NCBI RefSeq assembly: GCF_011761185.1
Contig: NZ_JAAOYM010000001.1
Span: forward strand, 4,464,001 to 4,528,000
Source: Saccharomonospora amisosensis
GTDB taxonomy: Bacteria > Actinomycetota > Actinomycetes > Mycobacteriales > Pseudonocardiaceae
Length of the DNA stretch: 64,000 nt
Direction of reading: 5' to 3'
Shown here in pieces: positions 1 through 7,547 of the stretch. The notes under the pieces were generated by a model that saw only the letters and a program-made list of their open reading frames with translations, had not been told where the DNA came from and made no database searches. Both the position numbers and the translations under genes were made by a program. Positions within the stretch are counted from its first letter, which is position 1; each line of letters opens with the position of its first letter.

Positions 1-2
1 CG

Positions 3-218
3 CTGTACGCCTCACGGAACGTCTTCAACCTCGAGGTACCGCACGTGTCACTACTCGTGCAGGAAGTCGCCGACTTCGCGAGCGGGTCCGTGCTGGGCAT
101 GCTGCTTGCGATGGCGTTTCGCTTCTGGGGTTTCAAGCGTTGGGTGTTCCCCGACGAGTTGGGTGATCGGCGTGGCGAGGACGCCGCCGTCGCCACCGAA
201 CGGCGAGTGCGGGCCTAG
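3..218 (+). CDS. GtrA family membrane protein, C-terminal part
   Basis: Only the last 71 codons lie in the window; the 5' part is off the left edge. The readable product begins LYASRNVFNLEVPHV and runs through a hydrophobic segment (ASGSVLGMLLAMAFRFWGF) to the KRWVFP ending typical of GtrA-like proteins. These are four-helix membrane proteins thought to move lipid-linked sugars across the cytoplasmic membrane for cell-wall or teichoic/arabinogalactan glycosylation. A charged tail follows the last helix. The stop overlaps by 4 nt the end of the convergent histidine kinase gene. Family assignment rests on the last helix and the aromatic motif, so function is inferred. Confidence 0.75.
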   Translation: MYASRNVFNLEVPHVSLLVQEVADFASGSVLGMLLAMAFRFWGFKRWVFPDELGDRRGEDAAVATERRVRA

Positions 219-1498
219 CGGGGCACCCGCTCGGGCGGCCAGCTCACTCCCCCGACATCCGCGGGCGTCGGTACCCGCAGGAACAGGCTGAACGTAGCGG
301 GCTTCTTCACCGAAAGCTCGAGCCTGCCGCCGTCGGCTTCGGCGAGGGCACGGGCGAGCGCGAGCCCCACACCGGTGGAGCCACCGCCGGAGACACCGCG
401 GTCGAACACGTGCGCGGCCAGTTCTTCTGGCACCCCCTGGCCGCCGTCGGCCACCTCCACAACCACGGTGCCTTCGGAGTCTCCCCGCCGTGCGGTGACC
501 GTCACGGTGCCGCCACCGTGCCGCAACGCGTTGTCCAGCAGCACTCCGACGACTTCCCGCAGCCGCGCGGGGGTAGCCCTCGCCATCAGCGCGTCAGCGC
601 CACGCACCCGCAACGTGCGCCCGTGCGCCCGAAACTGCGGGCGCCACTCCTCGGCGATGTGTGACAGCAGCGTCGACAGTTCCACCGGCTCGGCACCCAC
701 CTCGCTGGCGGCCCTCGCGGCGGCGAGCAGCTCGTCGAGCACGGTCGCCAGCCGGTCGGCCTGTTCGAGCGCCGCTCGCGCGTCCTCGCGCACCTCGGGG
801 TCATCATGCGCCGTCAGAGTCTCCAACCGCAGTTGCAGCGCGGTCAGCCTGCTGCGCAACTGGTGGGAGACGTCGCCGACGAGCTGGCGTTCCCGTTGCA
901 CGAGCTGAGCCAGCGCCGAACCGGACGCATCGAGGGCGTCGGCGACCATGTCGAGTTCACCGACCCCGTAGCGACGCTGGTCGGCACGGAAGTCACCCCC
1001 GCCAAGTCGCGCGGCACGGTCGGCGACGTGCCGCAGCGGCCGGGCCAGCCTGCGGGCGGTCACCGTGGCCACCATCGTGCCCGAGCCGACCGAGAGCACC
1101 ACCAGCAGCACGACCGCCATCGCCACCTGCGTCTGTCGTGCCCGCATCGGCCCCGCCGGGATCGCAAGCTCCACGGTCCCACCCTTGGCGATCGGAACGG
1201 TCTCCACCACCACGTCAGACCCGGGGTAGCTGCCGTACACGAGTTCGCCCGTTGTGGCCCCGCGCACGGTGAGCAGGCCGTCCCTTGGCACGGCAACCCG
1301 CACCGGGTCCAGATCCAACGGCCTGTCGTCGGCGAGCTGGTCGTCCAGGATTGCCGCGATCCGCTGCGCGCTGGATGCGAGGTCTTCCCGTTGCAGGTTG
1401 TCGACCAGCAGCCATCCGGTTACGCCGAGCGGGATACCGAGGGCGGTCCCGGTGACCGCCACGGCCAGCAGGATGGCGAGCAGGATGCGCCGCCGCAT
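215..1498 (-). CDS. Two-component sensor histidine kinase
   Basis: Membrane sensor kinase of 427 residues. TM1 lies at about residues 5-32, an extracytoplasmic sensor loop at 33-122 and TM2 at 123-147. A HAMP linker ([14 protein letters not shown]) follows. The HisKA box (QLVGDVSHQLRSRLTAL) has phospho-acceptor His212. The HATPase_c domain shows an N box (LDNALRHGGG), a G1 box (VADGGQGVP) and a G2 box (GVGLALARAL). It begins 3 nt after the stop of the response regulator gene, so the two are surely one operon and cognate partners. The signal sensed cannot be read from the sequence. Length and domain order are normal for actinobacterial OmpR-linked kinases. Confidence 0.93.
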   Translation of the reverse strand: MRRRILLAILLAVAVTGTALGIPLGVTGWLLVDNLQREDLASSAQRIAAILDDQLADDRPLDLDPVRVAVPRDGLLTVRGATTGELVYGSYPGSDVVVETVPIAKGGTVELAIPAGPMRARQTQVAMAVVLLVVLSVGSGTMVATVTARRLARPLRHVADRAARLGGGDFRADQRRYGVGELDMVADALDASGSALAQLVQRERQLVGDVSHQLRSRLTALQLRLETLTAHDDPEVREDARAALEQADRLATVLDELLAAARAASEVGAEPVELSTLLSHIAEEWRPQFRAHGRTLRVRGADALMARATPARLREVVGVLLDNALRHGGGTVTVTARRGDSEGTVVVEVADGGQGVPEELAAHVFDRGVSGGGSTGVGLALARALAEADGGRLELSVKKPATFSLFLRVPTPADVGGVSWPPERVPR

Positions 1499-1501
1499 GA
1501 C

Positions 1502-2185
1502 TCACTCGGTGTTGAAGCGAAAGCCGACCCCGCGCACCGTGGCGATGCGCTCCTCGCCGGGCTTGCGACCGCCGTTGTCGCCGCCCGCGAGCTTGCGGCG
1601 CAGCCACGACATGTGCATGTCCAGCGTCTTCGAGGTCTTCGACTCCAGGTCGTTCCAGACCTCCGAAAGGATCTCCTCCCTGCTCACCACCTGCCCCGCG
1701 CGACCGAGCAGCACGCGCAGCAACTCGAATTCCTTGTTGGCGAGTTGCACCTCGCAGCCGTCCACCGTCACCAGGCGAGCGCCGACGTCCATGCGCACCC
1801 CGCCCGCCTCGAGCACCTCGGGGGCCCTGCGGCGCAGCAGCGCCCGAATGCGCGCCAGCAGCTCGGCAAGCCGGAACGGCTTGGCCACGTAGTCGTCGGC
1901 TCCCGCGTCAAGCCCCACGACGAAGTCGACCTCGTCGGTCCTTGCCGTCAGCATCAGCACGGGCAGCCCGGCATCCGTGGCCCGCAGCCTGCGGCACACC
2001 TCGAGGCCGTCCATCCCGGGCAGGCCGAGATCCAGCACCAGCAGGTCCACCCGGTCACGCGAGGTCGCGTCCAGTGCCGACGGGCCGTCGGCGACGACCG
2101 CGACCTCGTAACCTTCCCGTTCGAGCGCGCGGGAAAGCGGCTCCGCGATCGCCGGATCGTCTTCGGCAAGTAGGACCACGCTCAC
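1502..2185 (-). CDS. OmpR-family response regulator
   Basis: DNA-binding response regulator of 227 residues. The receiver domain starts VSVVLLAEDD, with acidic pocket E8-D9-D10, phospho-acceptor Asp52 in LLVLDLGLPGMDG and conserved Lys in YVAKPF. The C-terminal winged helix (about residues 125-225) carries the usual FELLRVLL and recognition-helix region ending in RGVGFRFN. I chose the GTG at 2185 rather than an ATG 27 nt upstream. A TAAGGT box sits 7 nt before this GTG (leaderless promoter), and the protein then begins exactly at the receiver fold. It is followed at 3 nt by its kinase and is divergent from the HisN-like gene. Confidence 0.93.
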   Translation of the reverse strand: MSVVLLAEDDPAIAEPLSRALEREGYEVAVVADGPSALDATSRDRVDLLVLDLGLPGMDGLEVCRRLRATDAGLPVLMLTARTDEVDFVVGLDAGADDYVAKPFRLAELLARIRALLRRRAPEVLEAGGVRMDVGARLVTVDGCEVQLANKEFELLRVLLGRAGQVVSREEILSEVWNDLESKTSKTLDMHMSWLRRKLAGGDNGGRKPGEERIATVRGVGFRFNTE

Positions 2186-2192
2186 CTCGCCA

Positions 2193-2198
2193 ACCTTA
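2193..2198 (-). promoter_or_regulatory. -10 box of leaderless response-regulator promoter
   Basis: TAAGGT on the minus strand, 7 nt before the GTG at 2185. Transcription would begin at or next to the start codon. This is a motif reading only. Confidence 0.5.
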
Positions 2199-2221
2199 CG
2201 GCGCGACCACATGAAAACATC

Positions 2222-3022
2222 GTGACCGTGTCCCGCTACTCCTCTGACCTGATGCTCGCGGGCGAGCTGGCCGACACCGCCGACGCGATCACCACCGCCC
2301 GCTTCCGTGCCCTCGACCTGGCCGTCGGCAGCAAACCAGACCGCACTCCGGTCACCGACGCCGACACCGCGGTGGAGGACGCCGTGCGCGACCTGCTCGC
2401 GCGGCGTCGCCCTGGTGACCGTGTCGCGGGCGAGGAGCGCGGCGGTGCTGTCGGTGGCCAGGGCCGGGTGTGGGTACTGGACCCCATCGACGGAACCAAG
2501 AACTTCCTGCGCGGAACACCGGTTTGGGCGACGCTGATCGCGCTGGTCGAGAACGGCACGCCGGTGGTCGGCATGATCAGCGCGCCGCTACTCGGCAGGC
2601 GCTGGTGGGCGGGCGAGGGCGGCGGAGCCTGGCTGCGGGACTCCTCCGGCGAGCGCAGGCTCGCGGTGTCACGGGTGTCGGCGCTGGCCGACGCCTACGT
2701 ATCGACGACCGACCTGGGCTCATGGGTGGAGCACCACTCAAGAGCCGCCTACCTCGCACTCGTGGACGCCTGCTGGGAGAGCAGGGCGTTCGGCGACTTC
2801 TGGCAGCACTGCCTTGTCGCGGAGGGCGCGATCGACGTGGCGGTCGAGCCGATCGTCAATCCGTGGGACGTGGCCGCCGTGCGAGTGCTCGTCACCGAGG
2901 CGGGTGGCCGCTTCACCGACCTGGCAGGGCGCTCTCGCATCGACGGCGGCTCGGCGCTGTCGACCAACGGGCTGCTGCACGACGACGCGCTGGCCACGAT
3001 CGACGGGGCACGGCGCGGCTAG
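2222..3022 (+). CDS. hisN: Inositol-monophosphatase family phosphatase (histidinol-phosphatase HisN-like)
   Basis: Mg-dependent phosphatase of 266 residues. The metal-binding signature WVLDPIDGTKNFLRG lies at about 87-101, the upstream Glu in AGEERGG, and the second signature (INGxxxDVAxxxxxPWD-like, here GAIDVAVEPIVNPWDVAA) near residue 205. The WVLDPIDGTKNF/TPVWATLI pattern is that of actinobacterial histidinol-phosphatases, which remove phosphate from L-histidinol phosphate in histidine synthesis. Inositol-1-phosphatase activity is the alternative. GTG starts are possible at 2222 and 2228. It is divergent from the response regulator, with only about 36 nt between them, and no other his gene is nearby. 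Confidence 0.85.
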   Translation: MTVSRYSSDLMLAGELADTADAITTARFRALDLAVGSKPDRTPVTDADTAVEDAVRDLLARRRPGDRVAGEERGGAVGGQGRVWVLDPIDGTKNFLRGTPVWATLIALVENGTPVVGMISAPLLGRRWWAGEGGGAWLRDSSGERRLAVSRVSALADAYVSTTDLGSWVEHHSRAAYLALVDACWESRAFGDFWQHCLVAEGAIDVAVEPIVNPWDVAAVRVLVTEAGGRFTDLAGRSRIDGGSALSTNGLLHDDALATIDGARRG

Positions 3023-3031
3023 ACGCGCGCG

Positions 3032-3304
3032 CTAGGGCAGCACGCCGACGGCTCCGCGCACCACCTGCGCCCAGGTGAGCCTCCCGAACAGGTAGTGACA
3101 GGCGACCTGCTCGTTGCTGAACCGGGCCCAGTCGTAGCGGTTGCCCTGCTCTCGCCAGAACACCTCCCACGCGACGTCGCCGTCCTCGCAGACGTCTTCG
3201 GTACGCAGCAGGCACCACGTGTTGTCGGCCTCGGCTCCGATCGACACCACCTCTTGCGGGATGCCGACGGCATCCAGCCAGCGCACGATCGACTCGACGT
3301 TCAT
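3032..3304 (-). CDS. Small protein coupled to TNT toxin; probable immunity protein
   Basis: An acidic 90-residue soluble protein with no signal peptide or membrane segment. Its ATG overlaps the TGA of the TNT-toxin gene (ATGA at 3301-3304), so the two are translationally coupled. The centre contains EVFWREQGNRYDWARF followed by ACHYLFGRL. I do not recognise a named family. Toxins of the TNT class need a cytoplasmic inhibitor (in M. tuberculosis CpnT/IFT). A small acidic gene directly after, and coupled to, the toxin is the normal place for it. It is about half the size of IFT, so it would be a different inhibitor fold. Immunity is inferred from position only. Confidence 0.7.
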   Translation of the reverse strand: MNVESIVRWLDAVGIPQEVVSIGAEADNTWCLLRTEDVCEDGDVAWEVFWREQGNRYDWARFSNEQVACHYLFGRLTWAQVVRGAVGVLP

Positions 3305-5388
3305 GGCCTCTCCTCGAACGTGACGTCAGCCAGATAACCCAATGTCACCAGTTCCGCCGCCGAGTACACCGACCGGTACCGCACCCCGCCCCCCGGCTGG
3401 CCGAACCATGGGGCGGACAGTGCCCGCCACATCGGCAGCTCGCGGAGCACGCGATAGCGCCGGTAGCCTGCCTCCAGCAACGCCGGTGGCAGCGAACGCC
3501 GCGCGAACGGGGTGCCGTCCTCGGCGAACACCCTGCCCAACGCGGTACCGAACCGGTCGAGCACCGTGTCCGGCGCGAGCAGCACCGGCTCGCCGGGCTC
3601 GCACCCACCCTCGGGGTAGCGCTCCCCTGGAGGCCAGGCGAACTCGGCTCGCTGCCCGGCGTGCACCACGTAGCGCCGATCCCATTCGCGTTCGTCCATC
3701 CCGCCGAGCGGATCGTGGCCCTCCGACAACGTGGCGGGCGGGCACGGCAGCACCTCGGCGGGCGGCGGTGCGGGCTGGCGTACCCCCGCGCGCAGCGAGG
3801 CAAGCGCGACGGTGGGGTCGATGGTGCCGGATTCGGGATGGTCGTGCGGCGGGAACCGAAGCCCTGCGGCGTAGTCGCAGTCGCCGGCAGGCACCGGCAA
3901 CTGCCGTGCCGGTTTGTCCGTGGCGACAGGAAGGTGCCCGATCGGGAACATGTGCACCAGAAACAGCGCGACCACACTCTGTCGATCCTGCCTCGCGGCA
4001 CCCACCGGCGGGTGCGCGGCAGGCTGCTGGGGGCGCGCGGGGTCGGGCGCCTGCGGCGGGTGCGGGGCGCGCTGCTGGTGGTGCTGTTCCGGCCCCCACC
4101 GAAATGACTGGGGCGGCGCGGCTCGCGGGGCGTGGCCGGGCCCGGCCGTGGGTGCCGCTGTGGCGGGTGCGCCTGGTACTGGTGGGCCGCCCGCGACGGG
4201 ACCGTAGGGAACGGCACCGGGACCGAACTGCTGGCCTGCGTAGGGAGGAGCGGCGAACGGCTGTGCCGCGGGCACGGGTGGCTGCGGCGCGAACTGCCCC
4301 GCGACCGGTGGCCCCGCGACCGGTGGCCCCGCGACCGGTTGCGCCGCGACCGGACCCCCGGTGAAACCGGCAAGGTGCGTCTGCCCGTGCGACTGCCCGG
4401 CCGGTGGCGGCGCGAGCGCGGTGCCGCTCGGCGGCGTCGGCGCGTCGGCGAACCCCAGGCTTGCCGCGGGCTGCCCGCTCGGCGGCGTCCTCGCGTGCGT
4501 GATGGCGATGGGGCCGGTGTCTTCCGGCCCAGCAGCGAGAACAGGAGCGGGCCCGTCGAGTGCCTCGCGGCCACGCCACACGTGCGGCAGCGGGTCCGGC
4601 TCGGACTCCGGCGACGGCGGCTGCCACGGTTCGACGCTCTCGGCAAACGCGACCGGCTCGGCCAGGTCCAGGGACTGTGCCGAATCGTGTGGCTCACCCG
4701 CCGCGAGCGGTTCCTCCACCTCGACCTCGACCGTGCCCGAGGGCCCCCGCCCGTCAGGTGCACCGAGTGCCTCCTCGACCACCTCGGCGGGCAGTCCGGT
4801 CGTGGCGGCCAGCAAACCCGACTGGCCGCCCGAGGTGTGCGCGCCTGGGTTCGGTGCCACGAGTTCGGTGGCCGTGTCGAGTGGTGCACTCCCGCTCGGT
4901 CCTACCGCGTCGGCGAGGCCGGTGGTGACGGCACCGAGGTTGGCGGCCGTGCCGCGCAGGGTCGTGTCGAGCGCCGCCAGTGCACCCGGATGCCCGGCCT
5001 GCGCGGCCGCGAGAGCCGCGTCGCGGTTCCTCGCCGCTGTCACGAGCTGACGCACGATCTCCACCTTGGCCTTACCGACCTGTTCGGCGGCGTGCTCGAG
5101 GCGATCGGCGGCCTGGTTCGCACCCGCCGCCGCCTCCATCATGCTGCCGTTTCCGGCCGACACGATGCCGGACCACCTGTGACGGGCCGCTTCCTCGGCC
5201 GGTCCGGACATCGCGTCGAGTGCGTTTCCCGCCGCCGAGTCGGCCTCGCCGGCCAGCGTCGTGAGGTCGTGCGCCGCCCTGCGCCATGCCGCGGCCTGCT
5301 CACGCATGGCGTCCTCATCCGCCTGCGGCCACGCGGTGCCCGTCTCGGCGGCGATGCCTGCGAGTTCCGCGGGTAGTTCGACACCCAT
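3301..5388 (-). CDS. CpnT-like type VII effector with C-terminal TNT NAD-glycohydrolase domain
   Basis: A 695-residue polymorphic toxin. Residues 1-150 form an Ala-rich helical WXG100-like domain (MGVELPAELAGIAAETGTAW, then RHRWSGIV), as in the CpnT N-terminus, with no Sec signal. Residues 190-470 are a Pro/Ala/Gly-rich linker with VAGPP repeats. The C-terminus (about 550-695) is a tuberculosis-necrotizing-toxin domain: LDRFG with Arg612, FAEDGTPFARRSLPP, then PWFGQPGGGVRYR with Gln664 at the place of the catalytic Gln of TNT. TNT hydrolyses NAD+ in target cells. The gene follows a WXG/EspC-like gene by 9 nt and overlaps the putative immunity gene. Export would need a type VII system encoded elsewhere, as no EccC/EccD gene is present here. 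Confidence 0.88.
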   Translation of the reverse strand: MGVELPAELAGIAAETGTAWPQADEDAMREQAAAWRRAAHDLTTLAGEADSAAGNALDAMSGPAEEAARHRWSGIVSAGNGSMMEAAAGANQAADRLEHAAEQVGKAKVEIVRQLVTAARNRDAALAAAQAGHPGALAALDTTLRGTAANLGAVTTGLADAVGPSGSAPLDTATELVAPNPGAHTSGGQSGLLAATTGLPAEVVEEALGAPDGRGPSGTVEVEVEEPLAAGEPHDSAQSLDLAEPVAFAESVEPWQPPSPESEPDPLPHVWRGREALDGPAPVLAAGPEDTGPIAITHARTPPSGQPAASLGFADAPTPPSGTALAPPPAGQSHGQTHLAGFTGGPVAAQPVAGPPVAGPPVAGQFAPQPPVPAAQPFAAPPYAGQQFGPGAVPYGPVAGGPPVPGAPATAAPTAGPGHAPRAAPPQSFRWGPEQHHQQRAPHPPQAPDPARPQQPAAHPPVGAARQDRQSVVALFLVHMFPIGHLPVATDKPARQLPVPAGDCDYAAGLRFPPHDHPESGTIDPTVALASLRAGVRQPAPPPAEVLPCPPATLSEGHDPLGGMDEREWDRRYVVHAGQRAEFAWPPGERYPEGGCEPGEPVLLAPDTVLDRFGTALGRVFAEDGTPFARRSLPPALLEAGYRRYRVLRELPMWRALSAPWFGQPGGGVRYRSVYSAAELVTLGYLADVTFEERP
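4300..4358 (+). repeat. 15-bp in-frame tandem repeat in TNT-toxin linker
   Basis: About four copies of CGCGACCGGTGGCCC with period 15 (starts 4300, 4315, 4330, 4345), the last two degenerate. Read on the minus strand they encode VAGPP units. Copy number could vary without frameshifting, which would change linker length between secretion and toxin domains. Confidence 0.8.
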
Positions 5389-5397
5389 GCGCGCTCC

Positions 5398-5730
5398 CTA
5401 GCCGACCGACCCGATGCCGCCGATGCCGTCCGCCGCTTCCTCGTCGGCGTCCTGGTAGGCCGAAGCGGCTTGGGAGAAGCTCGTCGCGACTTCGCCGAGC
5501 CTGTCGGGCAGCGCGTCCAGCGAGCGCAGTATCTCGTCGGCAGGCCCCGCGTGCGTCTGGGAGAAGCTGCGCCCGACCTCATCAGCGCCCCACGGCTGAG
5601 CTGACTCGCTCAGCGCATCCCGCAATTCGGCCACCAGCCGCCGCGCTCTGCCCGACAGCGCCTCCAACTCGGCCGCATGCGACAGCAGCCGCTGAGGGTC
5701 GGCCCCGAAACCCGCCACGCCACCGTTCAT
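5398..5730 (-). CDS. WXG100/EspC-like secretion partner
   Basis: A 110-residue helical protein without a signal peptide. The N-terminal half has an Arg/Leu-rich helix. Residues around 48-58 contain QPWGADEVGRSF, a W-G-x-D-E-x-G-x-x-F turn as in EspC/WXG-like type VII substrates. A second amphipathic helix (LDALPDRLGEVATSFSQAASAYQDADE) follows, with a short Gly-rich tail. The ATG at 5730 was chosen because it overlaps the TGA of the upstream gene (ATGA). A start 15 nt earlier is possible. The next gene, the TNT toxin, begins 9 nt after its stop. The likely role is heterodimer partner or co-substrate that delivers the toxin. Confidence 0.8.
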   Translation of the reverse strand: MNGGVAGFGADPQRLLSHAAELEALSGRARRLVAELRDALSESAQPWGADEVGRSFSQTHAGPADEILRSLDALPDRLGEVATSFSQAASAYQDADEEAADGIGGIGSVG

Positions 5731-6170
5731 CGCGTTCCCGACCATTCGCCGTCGTCGAGCCAGTTCTGATCCTCGAAACTGGCGTCGTCCTCTTCCTCCG
5801 GGCCGGAAGTGGCGATGTCGTCCTCGGTGAGATCGGCCGTGCCGAGCAGCAGTGCCTGCGGGTCGGTGCCAGAAGGCAGCGCGGGCGCGAGTACGTCCGC
5901 CGCCAGGGAGAACGCCCTGACGGTCGCCTCCCCCGTCAGCCGCACGATCTGCGCGGCCAACTCCGCAGGGCGGTACCGGTCGTATGCGTCGTCCGCGATC
6001 ATGAGGTCGGTCAGCGTGCCACGAGCACCCACGACCGCGGTGACGAGCCCGTCCTCGCTACTCACCGAGGCGCTGATCGCGGCGAGGTCGCGATGCACCG
6101 TGCTCAGTTGCTCCCTGCTGCGGTGATAGTCGGCGAGCAACTCGTCCACCTGCGCGCGATACTCGGTCAC
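5727..6170 (-). CDS. YbaB/EbfC-like DNA-binding family protein
   Basis: A 147-residue protein beginning at GTG 6170, preceded by a good ribosome-binding site (GGGAGAG, 6 nt before the start). The open frame extends farther upstream, but that part has non-coding composition. Residues 1-95 match the YbaB/EbfC pattern: a long first helix (YRAQVDELLADYHRSREQL), a beta segment including VVGARGTLTDLMI, then a helix (RYRPAELAAQIVRLTGEAT). The C-terminal 45 residues are very acidic and end DDGEW. In actinobacteria such proteins often sit next to WXG100 genes in type VII effector loci; whether they bind DNA there is unclear. Translationally coupled to the EspC-like gene. Confidence 0.78.
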   Translation of the reverse strand: MTEYRAQVDELLADYHRSREQLSTVHRDLAAISASVSSEDGLVTAVVGARGTLTDLMIADDAYDRYRPAELAAQIVRLTGEATVRAFSLAADVLAPALPSGTDPQALLLGTADLTEDDIATSGPEEEDDASFEDQNWLDDGEWSGTR

Positions 6171-6303
6171 GGCGCTCTCCCGACGTCCGAAGGTCGTGTA
6201 CAGCAGTCGGCGATGGTCTTTGACGCAGCCTGTTCCTCCTCGGTTCCCTTCGCAACCGCAGTCGTTGTGATCACGTGACGTGGGTGCTGCCCGGCGCGGC
6301 CCG

Positions 6304-6663
6304 TCAGGACCAGTCGGTCTGCCAGCCCGGTCGACGCGACGACCCCAGCAGCTCCGCATCCGCCGGACGGTGGGAGTGGTCCACGATGTGCCGTAGCAGC
6401 CGGGAATCGACGTAGTTCGGATACCCGGAGACACTGCCGGTGAGGTCAACGAGGTCCCGGAAGAGCGCGAGCGCTGGATTGCTGTTTCCGGTGTCGTGGG
6501 CGATCACCAGTGTTCCCAGTGTCTCCAGTGTCTCCGGTGGTCCCACCGCGTCGCGGGTCCGGACCGCCCTGGCACCGCACCCGGCGATGCTTTCGTTCCA
6601 GCCGAGCACCAGGGTGATGGCGAAGGTCCGGTTGACCGGGGTGAGCCGCACGTTGTCGATCAT
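6304..6663 (-). CDS. Hypothetical protein, upstream of type VII effector locus
   Basis: A 119-residue frame with strong GC bias at third codon positions, so probably a real gene. No family is recognised. The N-terminus (MIDNVRLTPVNRTFAITLVL) and middle (TLVIAHDTGNSNPALALFRDLV) look like beta strands. The end is polar (RPGWQTDWS). It contains a run of ETLETLGTL encoded by short direct repeats. The ribosome-binding site is weak. It lies 133 nt before the YbaB-like gene and 57 nt after the SDR gene on the same strand. It may belong to the effector locus or be the remnant of a longer protein. Confidence 0.5.
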   Translation of the reverse strand: MIDNVRLTPVNRTFAITLVLGWNESIAGCGARAVRTRDAVGPPETLETLGTLVIAHDTGNSNPALALFRDLVDLTGSVSGYPNYVDSRLLRHIVDHSHRPADAELLGSSRRPGWQTDWS

Positions 6664-6720
6664 GCCAGCCGCCCGATCGGTCAGCGGGCACCACGCATCA
6701 CAACCCGCTCTGGCAGCACT

Positions 6721-7479
6721 TCACCGCGTCAGGTGCCGCCCGCCCGCCACGGAGAGGACCTCGCCGTTGGCGTGCCCGTTCGCGGCAGAACCGAGATACG
6801 CGACCGCCGAGGCGACGTCCTGAGGTGTGCAGATGCGGCGCGTGGGCGTCTTCGCCGCCTCCGAGTCGACGGCCTTCCGCCCGAATCCGGGGGTGGTCAG
6901 CGCCCGCTCGGTCAGGGTGAAGCCAGGTCGCACGACGTTGCTGAGGATGCCGTGCCGGGCCTCTCTGACCGCCAGCACCTTTGTCGCCGTCTCCAGCGCG
7001 CCCTTGGCGGCGGAGTAGGCCACACCCGCGGCCATCGGCTGCTCGACGATGTCGGTCGAGATCAACACCAGCCTGCCCCAGCCTGCCTTCCGCATACCGG
7101 GAAGGACGGCCCCTATCACGGCCATTGTTCCGGCGGTGTTCGTGGTGAGGCCGTCGGTCAGGCTCTCCCAGGTGTCCGTCATCGTCGTCGGCCAGGAAAC
7201 CGCGTTCGCGACCAAGATCGCGACCTCACCGAACTCGTGTTCGACCTGGCGCACCGAATCCGCTATCGACTCCTGGTCACGATGGTCGATCCGCACCGTC
7301 ATCGCCTCCCCTCCCGACTCGATGATGGAGTCGACCAGGCTGCGCGCCCCCGCCTCGTTGCTGTGCCAGGCCGCGGCCACCCGCGCTCCCTCTGCCGCGA
7401 ACACCCTCGAAATGGCGCTGCCGATTGCGCCGGACGCCCCGGTGACCAGCACCACTCGACCGTCGATCCCGAGATCCAT
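6721..7479 (-). CDS. SDR-family oxidoreductase
   Basis: A 252-residue classical short-chain dehydrogenase/reductase. The cofactor loop TGASGAIG lies at residues 13-20, the NAG motif is changed to NAV, the catalytic Ser sits in VLISTD, and the YxxxK pair (YSAAK) is near residue 158. The C-terminus VLSVAGG is typical. ARVAAAWHSNE after the second strand favours NADP(H), and the overall pattern is like FabG/3-oxoacyl-ACP reductase relatives, but the substrate cannot be told. The ATG has a strong Shine-Dalgarno (GGGGGAG). It is divergent from the MarR regulator across a 68-nt AT-rich operator region, so it is the likely regulated target. Confidence 0.88.
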   Translation of the reverse strand: MDLGIDGRVVLVTGASGAIGSAISRVFAAEGARVAAAWHSNEAGARSLVDSIIESGGEAMTVRIDHRDQESIADSVRQVEHEFGEVAILVANAVSWPTTMTDTWESLTDGLTTNTAGTMAVIGAVLPGMRKAGWGRLVLISTDIVEQPMAAGVAYSAAKGALETATKVLAVREARHGILSNVVRPGFTLTERALTTPGFGRKAVDSEAAKTPTRRICTPQDVASAVAYLGSAANGHANGEVLSVAGGRHLTR

Positions 7480-7496
7480 AGCTCCCCCAAAACCAG

Positions 7497-7540
7497 ATAG
7501 TTAGCCGGACATCTATTAGCCGACTATATAAATATAGGAT
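7497..7540. promoter_or_regulatory. Probable MarR operator and promoter between SDR and MarR genes
   Basis: The most AT-rich spot in this part of the window. It holds two direct copies of TTAGCCG (7501-7507 and 7516-7522), enclosed by the inverted arms ATAGT (7497-7501) and ACTAT (7523-7527). A TAGGAT box (7535-7540) lies 7 nt before the MarR GTG, as for a leaderless promoter. Regulator binding here could control both divergent genes. Confidence 0.55.
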
Positions 7541-7547
7541 TGGGCTC

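Noticed and set aside
806-2173. Open frame of 455 codons on the plus strand across the two-component genes
   Set aside because: It is antisense to the histidine kinase and response regulator, both of which have complete domain motifs; its translation is low-complexity and matches no fold. High-GC DNA gives such shadow frames.
3301-6170. Complete type VII secretion system
   Set aside because: Only effector-side genes are present; there are no EccB, EccC, EccD, EccE or mycosin genes in the window.
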